Source of the DNA: Neptunomonas qingdaonensis
Lineage (GTDB): Bacteria; Pseudomonadota; Gammaproteobacteria; Pseudomonadales; Balneatricaceae
Reading direction: 5' to 3'
Assembly: GCF_900113275.1 (NCBI RefSeq)
Contig: NZ_FOOU01000001.1
Location: forward strand, 558,001 to 622,000
DNA length: 64,000 nucleotides
Of the stretch, positions 42,412-52,751 are shown in pieces; position 1 is the stretch's first letter; each line of letters begins with the position of its first letter. A program made the translations under genes and the position numbers. The notes under the pieces were generated by a model. That model was not told the origin of the DNA. It saw only the letters and a list, made by a program, of their open reading frames with translations, and searched no databases.

Positions 42412-43530
42412 ATGTCTAAGCAAGATTATTATGAAATTTTAGGTGTTGATCGTAACGCAAATGATCGGGATATTAAAAAGGCGTTTCGTCGTCAGGCGAT
42501 GAAACACCACCCGGATCGTAACCCTGATGATGCATCGGCAGAAGCAAAGTTCAAAGAGCTGAACGAAGCCTATGAAGTGCTTTCGGATGCGCAGAAAAAA
42601 GCAGCCTATGATCAGTATGGTCATGCCGGTGTCGATCCCAGTATGCGTGGCGGTGGCGGCTTTGATGGCGGCTTCTCTGACGTTTTTGGTGACGTTTTCG
42701 GTGATATATTTGGCGGAGGTGGCGGCGGCCGTCGTAGCTCCGTTCAACGTGGTGCTGACCTTCGTTACACGATGGATCTCTCGCTTGAAGAAGCGGTGCG
42801 TGGTGTTGAAAAAACCATTAAAGTACCTACATTAGTTCCTTGTGAACCCTGTGATGGCAGTGGCGCTAAAAAAGGCACCTCGGCTAAAACATGTAGCACT
42901 TGTGGCGGTGTGGGTCAGGTGCGTATGCAGCAGGGGTTCTTCTCCGTGCAGCAGACCTGTCCAACGTGTCGCGGCGAAGGTAAAGTAATCAGCGATCCAT
43001 GTAATAGCTGTCATGGCCAGGGACGTGTTGAGAAAACCAAAACATTGTCCGTTAAGATTCCAGCGGGTGTGGATACGGGCGATCGTATTCGTTTGTCAGG
43101 TGAAGGTGAAGCTGGCAGCCACGGAGGCCCGGCCGGTGATCTTTATGTTCAGGTGAGTGTGCGTGAGCATGCCATCTTTGAACGTGATGGCCGACATCTA
43201 TACTGCGAAGTCCCTATCAGCTTTATCGATGCTGCTTTGGGTGGTGAGCTCGAAGTGCCGACGCTGAATGGTCGCGTAAAACTGAAAGTTCCTGCTGAAA
43301 CTCAAACGGGTAAACTTTTCCGCTTACGTGGTAAAGGTGTGGCTCCGGTTCGAGGCGGTGGCGCAGGTGACCTGATGGTTAAAGTCGTGGTAGAAACCCC
43401 TGTCAATCTTAATAGTCGTCAAAAAGAACTGCTACGCGAGTTCCAGGAAACGACTGAAGAAGGGCATAGAAAACATAGTCCAAAGAGGCACTCCTTCTTT
43501 GATTCTGTGAAAAAGTTTTTCGAAGATTGA
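42412..43530 (+). CDS. dnaJ: Chaperone protein DnaJ (Hsp40)
   Basis: 372 residues. J-domain with the HPD motif ([11 protein letters not shown] near 33), a Gly/Phe-rich stretch (about 75-105), four zinc-finger repeats [24 protein letters not shown] and CNSCHGQG, then the C-terminal substrate-binding domains. It stimulates DnaK ATPase and presents clients. Start at the ATG following dnaK by 111 bp. Confidence 0.98.
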   Translation: MSKQDYYEILGVDRNANDRDIKKAFRRQAMKHHPDRNPDDASAEAKFKELNEAYEVLSDAQKKAAYDQYGHAGVDPSMRGGGGFDGGFSDVFGDVFGDIFGGGGGGRRSSVQRGADLRYTMDLSLEEAVRGVEKTIKVPTLVPCEPCDGSGAKKGTSAKTCSTCGGVGQVRMQQGFFSVQQTCPTCRGEGKVISDPCNSCHGQGRVEKTKTLSVKIPAGVDTGDRIRLSGEGEAGSHGGPAGDLYVQVSVREHAIFERDGRHLYCEVPISFIDAALGGELEVPTLNGRVKLKVPAETQTGKLFRLRGKGVAPVRGGGAGDLMVKVVVETPVNLNSRQKELLREFQETTEEGHRKHSPKRHSFFDSVKKFFED

Positions 43531-43536
43531 TGTAAA

Positions 43537-43557
43537 TCGGGCCGCCTAGCGGCCCGA
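43537..43557 (+). terminator. Hairpin after dnaJ
   Basis: TCGGGCCGC-CTA-GCGGCCCGA, a perfect 9-bp stem 7 bp after the dnaJ stop; followed by GTTGT only, so termination may be partial. Confidence 0.5.
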
Positions 43558-43576
43558 GTTGTCTGGAGTGTTACCA

Positions 43577-44380
43577 ATGACGAATCTAACGACAGAACCT
43601 GCTGAGTTGTGGCTAAGTATTCAGGAAGAAGCAAAAACTGAAGTTGCGAAAGAACCTTGCCTCGCTAGTTTTTACCACTCTTGTATTATTAATCATTCTG
43701 ATCTGAAATCAGCGTTATCTTACCTTTTGGCCAGCAAGTTAGCGGATGATGTGATGTCGTCGTTATTACTGCGCGAATTGTTTGAGAAAGCGATGGATTC
43801 AGATCCTGAGATAATTATCGCGGCGTGTCACGATATTATTGCAGTCAGAATGCGTGACCCTGCGGTAGTGCATTGCTCGACAGTGCTGCTTTATCTGAAA
43901 GGTTTTCATGCCTTGCAAGCACATCGGGTAGCCCATTGGTTCTGGCATCAGGGCCGTCGTTCGATGGCGTCGTATATCCAAAGTCGTGTCAGCACTATGT
44001 GTCAGGTAGATATACACCCGGCTGCCAAAATTGGTCATGGGGTTATGTTTGATCATGCGACAGGTATTGTGGTGGGTGAAACCTGTGTGATCGAGAACGA
44101 TGTGTCTATTTTACAGTCCGTTACCCTGGGTGGTACGGGCAATGAAAGCGGTGATCGTCATCCGAAGATTCGCGAAGGTGTATTGATCGGCGCGGGTGCT
44201 AAAATTTTAGGTAATATCGAAGTTGGCAAGGGCGCTAAAGTCGGTGGGGGCAGTGTTGTGCTGGAAGATGTGCCATGTCATACCACGGTGGTGGGTGTTC
44301 CTGCGCATGTGGTAGGAACATCTGGATGCGATAAACCTGCATTCAATATGAATCAGCGCATCGACCTGGGAAAAAAATAG
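43577..44380 (+). CDS. cysE: Serine O-acetyltransferase CysE
   Basis: 267 residues from the ATG at 43577 (GGAG ribosome-binding site); an in-frame TTG six codons upstream is disfavoured. The N-terminal SATase helical domain (ELWLSIQEEAKTEVAKEPCL) is followed by the left-handed beta-helix with hexapeptide repeats (IHPAAKIGHGVMFDHATGIV, GVLIGAGAKILGNIEVGKGA). The catalytic region around DHATGIVVGE is intact. It makes O-acetylserine for cysteine synthesis; feedback by cysteine is usual for the family. Confidence 0.96.
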   Translation: MTNLTTEPAELWLSIQEEAKTEVAKEPCLASFYHSCIINHSDLKSALSYLLASKLADDVMSSLLLRELFEKAMDSDPEIIIAACHDIIAVRMRDPAVVHCSTVLLYLKGFHALQAHRVAHWFWHQGRRSMASYIQSRVSTMCQVDIHPAAKIGHGVMFDHATGIVVGETCVIENDVSILQSVTLGGTGNESGDRHPKIREGVLIGAGAKILGNIEVGKGAKVGGGSVVLEDVPCHTTVVGVPAHVVGTSGCDKPAFNMNQRIDLGKK

Positions 44381-45211
<831 letters not shown>

Positions 45212-45233
45212 TGCCTGTTGCGTTAACTATTTT

Positions 45234-45259
45234 AAGGCCGCTCATGAGCGGCTTTTTTT
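45234..45259 (+). terminator. Intrinsic terminator after dapB
   Basis: GCCGCT-CATG-AGCGGC followed by T7, 22 bp after the stop. Confidence 0.9.
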
Positions 45260-45372
45260 ATATGAGCTAATATACTATTTTTAATGCAGATTTTTAGTTT
45301 CCTTTAGTGAATTTTTTTCTTATGGTGCTTTATACTTTGGTTTGATAAGAAAAACAGTGGAGTGGTAGGGAT

Positions 45373-45762
45373 ATGTCAGCTGAGAAATTTCCAACATTAA
45401 CAGAAATGGGTATTGATGAGACTTCTGATATCGAGCGTTATACCTCTCGTATTGAAGGGGATGTAGATATTCTGAAAATCTATTTCCATCGCCATCAGGG
45501 CGATTGGATGACAAAAAGTAAAAAGTTTAAATTCAAGCGTATGCATAAAAATATGCGTGTCAATGAAGGTCGTGTTCCTTATATCGCTACGACCGAATCG
45601 TCGCCGTACTTTTTACGCGCTGTAGGCGAGCTGGATCAGTTAGTCAGTGCAGATAAAACAACGCAATCACGTAAGGCTAAATTGCTGGATGATATTGATC
45701 ATCTGGAAAAAGTCGTTGCACGGAAAATCGAAGATATCCGTCGTCAAATCGACGAGATGTGA
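45373..45762 (+). CDS. DUF3461 family protein
   Basis: 129 residues with the family opening FPTLTEMGIDETSDIERYTS and a DILKIYFHR segment, then a basic KSKKFKFKR motif and a C-terminal coiled-coil-like helix (LLDDIDHLEKVVARKIEDIR). Soluble, function unknown. The family is widespread in gammaproteobacteria as a single small gene, as here. The ATG follows a GGAGTGGTAGGGAT region. Confidence 0.9.
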   Translation: MSAEKFPTLTEMGIDETSDIERYTSRIEGDVDILKIYFHRHQGDWMTKSKKFKFKRMHKNMRVNEGRVPYIATTESSPYFLRAVGELDQLVSADKTTQSRKAKLLDDIDHLEKVVARKIEDIRRQIDEM

Positions 45763-45790
45763 TTCGTTAGTCGGTATCGCTTTTTCGCTT

Positions 45791-46414
45791 TTAGTTGTAT
45801 GAGGAGGCTGGGATGATATCTAACTGTGTTGTATAGATAATTTCACAGGCTCCTGCACCAATATCTTCGCGGCTCATTGACGTGCGCCAGAAGTATCCGT
45901 CCTGACTTTGTATATCGACCAGTTGTCCTGATAGCCGGATGATATCGCCTTCCTCAATGCGTGATAATTGCTTCTCTACCGTTGGATTTGCCGGAATGAT
46001 ATGCATGTTCGCCGCATTTCGCTCTATTTCACGGCGTGGGATAGGGAGTTTGTCCGTTTTCCAATGAAACCAGCGGCCACTTTGTGAGATCTGTATCTGC
46101 TCTGTTACCTGAGGGTTTGCCATTGCCCCCCAGCCAAGCGCAAGATCCATAGGTGATAGATCGGACTCCCTTCCCAATCGATAGCGTTCTTTACTGAGTA
46201 AGCGCGCCGCAAGGTGGATTTCTGCTTTAGGCTGCAGTGTGTATTCTTTTATCTGGAAGGCTTGCGCATTTTGCGCCTCTTTTTGAATGGGCGTCGCCAG
46301 TGATGCTGCCAGCGGTTGTACGCGGGGTGTTTGATCTATAGACGTATGGTTATCGGGTGCCAGCCAGATAAAAAACAAAACGATAGCGACTAGAACGCTT
46401 AAAAGTCTGAACAT
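45791..46414 (-). CDS. Membrane-anchored hypothetical protein
   Basis: 207 residues: one N-terminal hydrophobic segment (about 3-19) that may be a signal anchor, then a region of about 190 residues expected outside the inner membrane with DLALGWGAMANP, GRWFHWKTDKLPIPRREIER, NMHIIPAN and EGDIIRLSGQLVDIQSQDGY. The repeated appearance of this pattern in gammaproteobacterial genomes is a recollection, not a search result; I know no function. Confidence 0.7.
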   Translation of the reverse strand: MFRLLSVLVAIVLFFIWLAPDNHTSIDQTPRVQPLAASLATPIQKEAQNAQAFQIKEYTLQPKAEIHLAARLLSKERYRLGRESDLSPMDLALGWGAMANPQVTEQIQISQSGRWFHWKTDKLPIPRREIERNAANMHIIPANPTVEKQLSRIEEGDIIRLSGQLVDIQSQDGYFWRTSMSREDIGAGACEIIYTTQLDIIPASSYN

Positions 46415-46605
46415 GCGTGACCCATGTAATTAACGTTTATCTATTATAGTGTAAAGATGCCGATTTTTTCTGATCAGTACAGATTTCGCGTGAGCTGTGT
46501 AATGTATAAACGCGATTTAAATTCTTCTAATGATGCACTTGCACAATGGATGAGCAATGTCTTATGTTATAGGTCAATGCAGTGGTTTGTGATGTGAGTT
46601 AGTTT

Positions 46606-46917
46606 ATGTATCAACTTGTGTTTTATGTTCCCGAGTCACATAGAGAGGCTGTTAAAACAGCGCTATTTGCAGAAGGAGCGGGTCGTATCGGTGATTATGA
46701 TTCCTGCTGTTGGCAAGTGCAGGGGCAAGGTCAGTTTCGCCCGGTGGAGGGTAGCCAGCCGTTTATCGGACAACAGGGGCAGTTAGAAAAGCTGGCCGAA
46801 TGGAAAGTAGAAATGGTGTGTGAGGATCATCTGATTAAAGCGGTGGTAAAAACACTCAAGGCCGCTCATCCCTATGAGGAGGTCGCCTATCGCGTTTATC
46901 GACTGGCTGACGTGTGA
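46606..46917 (+). CDS. YqfO/NIF3-insert-like (CutA-fold) small protein
   Basis: 103 residues: MYQLVFYVPESHREAVKTALF, an IGDYDSCCWQVQGQGQFRPV middle and a C-terminal HPYEEVAYRVYRL, which is the signature of the ferredoxin-like domain found inside YqfO/NIF3-type proteins and as stand-alone proteins. Biochemical role unknown. It lies upstream of the V-type ATPase operon with 169 bp between, so it is probably a separate unit. Confidence 0.85.
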   Translation: MYQLVFYVPESHREAVKTALFAEGAGRIGDYDSCCWQVQGQGQFRPVEGSQPFIGQQGQLEKLAEWKVEMVCEDHLIKAVVKTLKAAHPYEEVAYRVYRLADV

Positions 46918-47086
46918 ACAAGAGTGTAAACCAGAGTGTCATCAATATCTGTGATTTTATTAAAAACTGCTTTTGCATTAAAAATAGCGAATACGGGAAA
47001 TGCCTGTTACTCAAAGTAGCGGTCTTACCCGATAAATCTGGTGACTGAGTTTCTTAATTGTAGAAGGCATGAGGATGGATAGATAA

Positions 47087-48442
47087 ATGGACTTAGGGTT
47101 CACTTCCTATAAAGGCATAGCGAGCATTGTCGGCGATATCATCAACTTACGCGTGTCTGATGTGGCGGCTATGAGTACACCGCCGAGAAACCGAGACCTG
47201 GCAATTATTGAACAAAACGGCGAGTTTTTTTCGTTAGCGCAGATCATCAAGTTGTCCGATGACTTAGTGTCATTACAGGCATTTTCCGGAACCAAAGGTT
47301 TGTCCAATAATGCATCGGTGCGTTTTTTGGGTGAAACCATGCAGGCCATTTATTCTGAAAATATTTTCGGTCGTATTTTTAATGGCTCTGGCGTGCCTAT
47401 CGATAACGGACCTGGTTTAACTCAGGAGCCTAAGGTTGCCATTAATGGCCCGACAGTAAACCCGACAGCGCGTGTGCTTGCTTCGCGGATGATTCGTACT
47501 AACGTCCCGATGATTGATGTATTTAACTGTCTTGTTGAAAGCCAGAAGATTCCTATTTTTTCGGTTGCCGGAGAGCCTTTTAATAAATTTTTAGGACGTA
47601 TTGGTGTGCAGGCGGATGCTGATGTCGTCATTTTTGCAGGCTTAGGTTTGATTTTTGATGATTACTACGGCTTCAAAAAAATGTTTGAAGATGCCGGCGT
47701 AATGTCGCGAACTGTTATGTATGTCAATCTTGCATCTGATCCGGTCGTAGAGCGATTAATGGTGCCTGATCTCGCATTAGCGGTAGCCGAAAAGCTGGCG
47801 GTTGAAGAGGGTAAACGCGTATTGGTGTTGATGACGGATATGACGGCTTACGCCGATGCTATGAAAGAAATTGGTATCGCGATGGAACATATCCCATCTA
47901 ATCGTGGCTATATGGGGGATTTATACTCTCAATTGGCGCGTCGTTACGAGAAAGCCTGCGACTTCAGAGGCGCGGGTTCGGTGACCATATTATCTGTGAC
48001 TACCATGCCGGGAAATGATGTGACACATCCGGTACCTGACAACACGGGATATATAACAGAGGGCCAGTTTTATTTACATAATGGTGTTATTGATCCGTTC
48101 GGTTCGTTATCTCGTCTTAAGCAGCATGTCATTGGTAAGCAGACCCGCGATGATCACAGCCAAATCATGAATACGATGATTCGCTATTACTCTGAAGGTG
48201 TTGAGGCCGAGCAGAAACAGGCGATGGCATTTGATTTGAGTGAGTTTGATCATAAATTATTGAAGTTCAGTCAGTTGTTTAAACAGCAATTTATGCGTCT
48301 TGATATTTCGATGGAACTGGAAGCCGCGCTTGATGCGTGCTGGGTATTGCTTGCTGAGTGTTTTGATAAAGAAGAAGTGGTCATTAAGCAGGCATTAAAG
48401 GACAAATATTGGGCAGGGACTGATGGCAAAGTTAGCGCTTAA
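47087..48442 (+). CDS. A/V-type ATP synthase subunit B
   Basis: 451 residues: N-terminal beta-barrel (YKGIASIVGDIINLRVSDV), the nucleotide-binding core (FSVAGEPFNKFLGRIGVQAD, with no P-loop, as usual for the regulatory B subunit) and VTILSVTTMPGNDVTHPVPDNTGYITEGQ. It alternates with catalytic A subunits in the soluble V1/A1 head. First gene of a seven-gene run; it overlaps subunit D by 20 bp. Confidence 0.95.
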   Translation: MDLGFTSYKGIASIVGDIINLRVSDVAAMSTPPRNRDLAIIEQNGEFFSLAQIIKLSDDLVSLQAFSGTKGLSNNASVRFLGETMQAIYSENIFGRIFNGSGVPIDNGPGLTQEPKVAINGPTVNPTARVLASRMIRTNVPMIDVFNCLVESQKIPIFSVAGEPFNKFLGRIGVQADADVVIFAGLGLIFDDYYGFKKMFEDAGVMSRTVMYVNLASDPVVERLMVPDLALAVAEKLAVEEGKRVLVLMTDMTAYADAMKEIGIAMEHIPSNRGYMGDLYSQLARRYEKACDFRGAGSVTILSVTTMPGNDVTHPVPDNTGYITEGQFYLHNGVIDPFGSLSRLKQHVIGKQTRDDHSQIMNTMIRYYSEGVEAEQKQAMAFDLSEFDHKLLKFSQLFKQQFMRLDISMELEAALDACWVLLAECFDKEEVVIKQALKDKYWAGTDGKVSA

Positions 48443-49037
48443 TAAAAGTGCCTTAAGTAAAGAAAAGCAGCGTAAAGCTGCCTATGGTCGCTATCTGCCA
48501 TCGCTGGAGATGAAACAGAAGCAGCTGTTGCTGGAGCGAAAAAAAGCAGAGGAAGCGTTGCAGCAGCATGTGCATGATATTGAGTCTTTGGAAGCCTCCG
48601 TATATCAAAAGCTGCCGATGTTAGCCGTCGTCAATATTCAAATGGAGGGTTTGGTTGTTGTCGAAAGTTTTAAATTGGCTGAAGAAAACCTGTTAGGAAC
48701 CAAAGTACCTGTTTTAGAGAGCATTCACTTCAAAAGAGCCGAATATGGCTATCTGATCCGTCCGCATTGGTTTGACGAACTAACCGTCTCACTAGAGAAA
48801 GTAATGCTGCTTAAAATGGAAGAGCAAGTGCTGCGGATCAGGCTTGAAAAACTGAAAGCGGCTGCACGAACCATTACTCAGCGGGTTAACCTGTTTTCAA
48901 AAGTGCTGATCCCCGAAGCTGAAGTCAATATAAAGAAAATAGGTCTTTTCTTATCAGATCAGGAAAGGGCGGGTGTTGTTCGCTCTAAGCTAGCTAAACA
49001 AAGAAAGCTGGTCGATATAGGAGAAGAGCAACTGTGA
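48423..49037 (+). CDS. A/V-type ATP synthase subunit D
   Basis: 204 residues, mostly two long helices forming the central-stalk coiled coil: LNKSALSKEKQRKAAYGRYL, QKQLLLERKKAEEALQQHV and a C-terminal helix with RITQRVNLFSKVLIPEAE-like sequence. It rotates inside the A3B3 head and links it to the membrane rotor. The ATG lies within the end of subunit B and its stop overlaps subunit I by 4 bp. Confidence 0.93.
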   Translation: MAKLALNKSALSKEKQRKAAYGRYLPSLEMKQKQLLLERKKAEEALQQHVHDIESLEASVYQKLPMLAVVNIQMEGLVVVESFKLAEENLLGTKVPVLESIHFKRAEYGYLIRPHWFDELTVSLEKVMLLKMEEQVLRIRLEKLKAAARTITQRVNLFSKVLIPEAEVNIKKIGLFLSDQERAGVVRSKLAKQRKLVDIGEEQL

Positions 49038-50827
49038 GCATAGCGACGTTAAAAAAACTGACGCTTATTGGCGAAATAAATGAAAAAAGCGCCATTATGG
49101 AGCAGTTTCAGACATTTGGATTAGCTCATCTTATTACACTGTCAGAGCAGACCTTAGATCAATCCACGGATGCGACCATCTACCTGCGAGAAGCATTAAG
49201 TTATTTAATGAGCGCACCCTTTAAAAGAAGAACGCAGATTCCATCTGAGTCGATTGAATTATCAGAAGTGATTGATCGGGTCATAAAAAACAAACATGAC
49301 CGCGAAGATGTCATTGATGAAATTGAATTAATCACAGCGCGACAAAAAGAATTAAGCGTATGGGGCGATTTTGAATTTCCACCTCTGGATGAATTGAACC
49401 AGTATCGGGTTTGGCTTTATTTAGTGCCACTGAGCAAAGAAGCGCTGTTGAAAAAGGTTGAAATACCCTGGAAAATCATTAATAAAGACCACAAAAGTAT
49501 CTATCTGGTAGTGATCTCCGTTGATGAGCCAGATGCAGAACAGGTGCCGTTTCCAAGAGCGCATATCGGGCCAAATTCCCTTTCCTGCCTGGCTAAATTA
49601 AAAAATGAGGCGTTAGTACGCTTAGAAGATTTGAATGCCGAGCGACAGTCACTAACCCGTTGGATAATGCCGCTTACGTTATCTTTGAATGACACTATTA
49701 ATGCCCATGAACTGAAACTGGCTGAGCAGCTTGTTTTGAATTCTGGTGATTTTTTTGTTTTACAGTCCTGGTTGCCTGACGAAAGCAGGCCTGCTTTTGA
49801 AGCGTGGGCGCAAGGCTTGCCGGTTGCTTTTCAGCTTGATGCACCTGCTGCAAACGAGCTTCCGCCTACGCTATTGAAGAATGACAATATTATGGGAGGT
49901 GGGGAAGAAGCGGTCTCTTTCTTTCAGTTACCCGGGTATCGTTCCTGGGACCCTTCAATTGTCATTTTTTTCTCTTTTTTATTGTTCTTTTCAATGATTA
50001 TGGCTGATGCAGGCTACGCGCTGGTATTGGGTGGCATTTTGTTGATCTGCTGGCAGAAGCTTAGTGGTAGTGAAACCACAATAAGAATTCGTAATCTGTG
50101 GTTGGCGCTGGTTGCAGCTGCGTTTGCTTATGGCGTGTTGGTGGGCAGTTACTTTGGTATTACACCCTCCGATGGAACGCTCCTGAGTCGCTTGCATGTG
50201 ATTAATATGAACGATTTTTCATCAATGATGAAATTATCAATTGGTGCGGGTGTTTTGCATTTGGTGATTGCCAATAGCATGGTTGCGTGGGGGCGGCGCG
50301 CCTCGTTAGTCGCGCTTTCGTCCGTTGGCTGGGTGCTCAGCATTGTCGGTGCTTTTGCTTTATGGCTTAGCTACATGCGTGTTACTGATCTTGATGTAGC
50401 CGCTACGTTTTCTCTGAAAGTTGTGATTGCAGGGATCGTGCTTATTTTATTGTTTTCAGGTGAACGCAAACTGGATAGCGTAAAAAATTCATGCTTACAG
50501 TTATTTGACGGTTTTACGGCGTTATATGGTTTGTCTAAGGCGTTCGGTGACGTGCTTAGTTATATGCGCTTGTTCGCTCTTGGGTTATCCAGTGCCTCAC
50601 TGGCCGTTACCTTTAATGATCTTGCGGTTGAGGCGAGAGACTCGGTGTCAGCGGGCGGGTTTATTTTGTTCGCGTTAATTATTGTCTTGGGTCACGGGTT
50701 AAATTTTGTGCTGGGTGTTATGAGTGGAGTGATTCATGGCTTGCGCCTGAATTTACTTGAATTTTACAACTGGGGTGTAAAAGGCGAAGGCTATCCCTTT
50801 AAAGCTTTTAAGAAACGAGGAGAGTAA
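49034..50827 (+). CDS. A/V-type ATP synthase subunit I (a-like)
   Basis: 597 residues: a soluble N-terminal half (to about 300) that anchors the peripheral stalks and a C-terminal half with about seven helices (FFSFLLFFSMIMADAGYALV, SYMRLFALGLSSASLAVTFN, and GHGLNFVLGVMSGVIHGLRL). The conserved Arg required for ion passage should lie in the YMRLFALG helix. Two bases separate it from subunit K. Confidence 0.94.
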   Translation: MSIATLKKLTLIGEINEKSAIMEQFQTFGLAHLITLSEQTLDQSTDATIYLREALSYLMSAPFKRRTQIPSESIELSEVIDRVIKNKHDREDVIDEIELITARQKELSVWGDFEFPPLDELNQYRVWLYLVPLSKEALLKKVEIPWKIINKDHKSIYLVVISVDEPDAEQVPFPRAHIGPNSLSCLAKLKNEALVRLEDLNAERQSLTRWIMPLTLSLNDTINAHELKLAEQLVLNSGDFFVLQSWLPDESRPAFEAWAQGLPVAFQLDAPAANELPPTLLKNDNIMGGGEEAVSFFQLPGYRSWDPSIVIFFSFLLFFSMIMADAGYALVLGGILLICWQKLSGSETTIRIRNLWLALVAAAFAYGVLVGSYFGITPSDGTLLSRLHVINMNDFSSMMKLSIGAGVLHLVIANSMVAWGRRASLVALSSVGWVLSIVGAFALWLSYMRVTDLDVAATFSLKVVIAGIVLILLFSGERKLDSVKNSCLQLFDGFTALYGLSKAFGDVLSYMRLFALGLSSASLAVTFNDLAVEARDSVSAGGFILFALIIVLGHGLNFVLGVMSGVIHGLRLNLLEFYNWGVKGEGYPFKAFKKRGE

Positions 50828-50829
50828 CA

Positions 50830-51276
50830 GTGGAACAATTCATAATTGCTTTAGGGTGGCTGGGTATATTTGCTCCCACAGCATTGGGCGCAATCGGTAG
50901 TAGTTGCGGGTGCGCGCGCGCGGGGCAAGCCGCCGCCGGTGCTTTGCTGGATACAGAGAGCGGTTATGGTAAATACATAGGTTTATCGGCCATGCCTTCC
51001 ACACAGGTTATTCTGGGTATTGTCGTGATGTTTACGCTTAATCGTGAGCTTACCGTTGGCAACTCGCCGGGTATTTTTGCGATTGGTCTGCTGACCGGTT
51101 TGGCACTCATGATGAGTGCTATCTATCAGGGGCAGGCATTGGTTGCCGCGATTAATGCGGCTAAAAATAAACCTGAAATATTTGGTCTGGCGATTGCGCC
51201 TGCCGCGATTGTTGAAGGTTTTGCCGTATTCGCATTTGTTTTTGCATTAGTGCTGGCAGGTTCTCTGCCTGCTTAA
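50830..51276 (+). CDS. A/V-type ATP synthase subunit K (rotor c-like), Na+ ligand pattern
   Basis: 148 residues in four helices, a duplicated two-helix hairpin. The ion-binding residues seen in Enterococcus hirae NtpK have counterparts: Thr58-Gln59 in MPSTQ, Gln100 in IYQGQ and the carboxylate Glu129 in IVEGFAVF; only the second hairpin keeps the Glu. This pattern favours Na+ coupling (inference by alignment by eye). The start is a GTG after GAGGAG. Confidence 0.93.
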   Translation: MEQFIIALGWLGIFAPTALGAIGSSCGCARAGQAAAGALLDTESGYGKYIGLSAMPSTQVILGIVVMFTLNRELTVGNSPGIFAIGLLTGLALMMSAIYQGQALVAAINAAKNKPEIFGLAIAPAAIVEGFAVFAFVFALVLAGSLPA

Positions 51277-51359
51277 ATGATTACCCCCTTGGTTGTTTCC
51301 TGAATAAGGGAAAGCTGATAGTAGAGTTTACGCGCAAAGCTCAGGAATAAGAGGTCGAT

Positions 51360-52037
51360 ATGTCACAGTCTTTAGATACCCAACAGTCTGCCAGTGGCGT
51401 GCAGGAGCTCATTGATCAAATTCGGGAGAAAGGCGTCAATGCAGGTAAAACGCAAGGCACGCGAATTGTTGAAGATGCTGAGCAGCGAGCAGAATGGATT
51501 ATTAAACAAGCCAAAGAAGAGGCTGCAGCGATTAAGAAAGAAGCCGATGCGAATTACCGTTTTGTCACAGAGGCTGGTCATGACGCATTGGCATTGGCAT
51601 TCAGGGATATAAAGTTAAAGCTTAAAGATGAGCTGTCGGTTCAGTTCTCGGAACAGTTGCGTAAATTAGTTGAGAAAGAGCTGCAAGACCCGGACACACT
51701 CAAATTATTGCTTATCTCTGCCGTCTCTAAATTATCGATACCTGATGCCCCGCAAACCATTGTTTTACCTGATAAAGCAGTAGGGCTGAATGAACTGCGT
51801 GAAGATCCCAGTTCTCTTCAACAGGGGGCTTTGGTGGAGTTAGTGTCTGATACTGCCAGAAAGTTGTTAACTAAAGGTGTCGATATACGCCTTGATAGCA
51901 ATATCAGCAGTGGACTTGTATTTTTGCTAAATGATGGCGAAGTGACAGTAGAAGTGACGGATGAATCACTCTCAAATATGTTGCTCAAGCATTTGCAGCC
52001 TCGCTTTAGAGCAATGCTTGAAGGGGTAGTGAGCTAG
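51360..52037 (+). CDS. A/V-type ATP synthase subunit E (peripheral stalk)
   Basis: 225 residues: an N-terminal coiled coil (GVQELIDQIREKGVNAGKTQ, RIVEDAEQRAEWIIKQAKEEAAA) and a globular C-terminal domain that binds the B subunit. It follows an 83-bp gap after K, the only sizeable gap in the operon, which may hold an internal promoter or ribosome-binding region. Confidence 0.88.
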   Translation: MSQSLDTQQSASGVQELIDQIREKGVNAGKTQGTRIVEDAEQRAEWIIKQAKEEAAAIKKEADANYRFVTEAGHDALALAFRDIKLKLKDELSVQFSEQLRKLVEKELQDPDTLKLLLISAVSKLSIPDAPQTIVLPDKAVGLNELREDPSSLQQGALVELVSDTARKLLTKGVDIRLDSNISSGLVFLLNDGEVTVEVTDESLSNMLLKHLQPRFRAMLEGVVS

Positions 52038-52049
52038 TGGTCGAAGCAT

Positions 52050-52751
52050 ATGATAAATCCTAACGTTAATGCAGACTATGTTGATTTGCTTTGCTCATTG
52101 CCTTATTTACATGATCCCTTTCATCGTCAGCGACCTCCCATTTCTGCCGTGCAGTTCAGGAAAAGGTTAAATATGCTCGACTTCGAGTCTCGCCAGCTGG
52201 TTGAGGAGCTGGCGGGAACCTTTTATTGGGGACGGCTTAAGCTTGAAGATACCGATGCAGAGCTGGTGCGCAAGGCGACACGTATTATTGAGGAGTTAGC
52301 ATTACAGGATATTAAAGAGTGGCAGATGTGGCGAATGGATTTTCGTACGGTTATTGCCGCCCTGAGGCGTCGAAAACAGGGGCTTGCTGCGCCAGATAGC
52401 AAAACATTGTGGGGATATGGCCATTATGTCAGCCATATTCGTCGAAATTGGAATCATCCTACGTTTAAACTGGAATCGCGTTTTCCCTGGTTGCCTGAAG
52501 CAAAAGAGTTATTGGAATCAGGTGATAGTTATGGGCTGGAACGCCATCTAATGACGACTGCGTGGAATTATTACTCGCGCCAACAAGCAGATAGACCTTA
52601 TTCATTTTCTGATGTCTGGCTTTATGCGGTGAAGTGGGATCTTGTTGATCGCTGGTGCTGTTATAACGCCGATGCTGCTAAACAACACTTTGAAGAACTT
52701 GTGCAGGCTGGCTTAAAGCAGTCAATCGAAGAACTGAGGGCAATGGCATGA
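52050..52751 (+). CDS. DUF2764 protein of V-type ATPase operons
   Basis: 233 residues, soluble and helical: DYVDLLCSLPYLHDPFHRQRPP and SFSDVWLYAVKWDLVDRWCC. Position between E and A and overall pattern match the DUF2764 family that takes this place in chlamydial and spirochaete V-type operons, where it may stand in for subunit C. The role is inferred from position. Its stop overlaps the subunit A start by 4 bp. Confidence 0.82.
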   Translation: MINPNVNADYVDLLCSLPYLHDPFHRQRPPISAVQFRKRLNMLDFESRQLVEELAGTFYWGRLKLEDTDAELVRKATRIIEELALQDIKEWQMWRMDFRTVIAALRRRKQGLAAPDSKTLWGYGHYVSHIRRNWNHPTFKLESRFPWLPEAKELLESGDSYGLERHLMTTAWNYYSRQQADRPYSFSDVWLYAVKWDLVDRWCCYNADAAKQHFEELVQAGLKQSIEELRAMA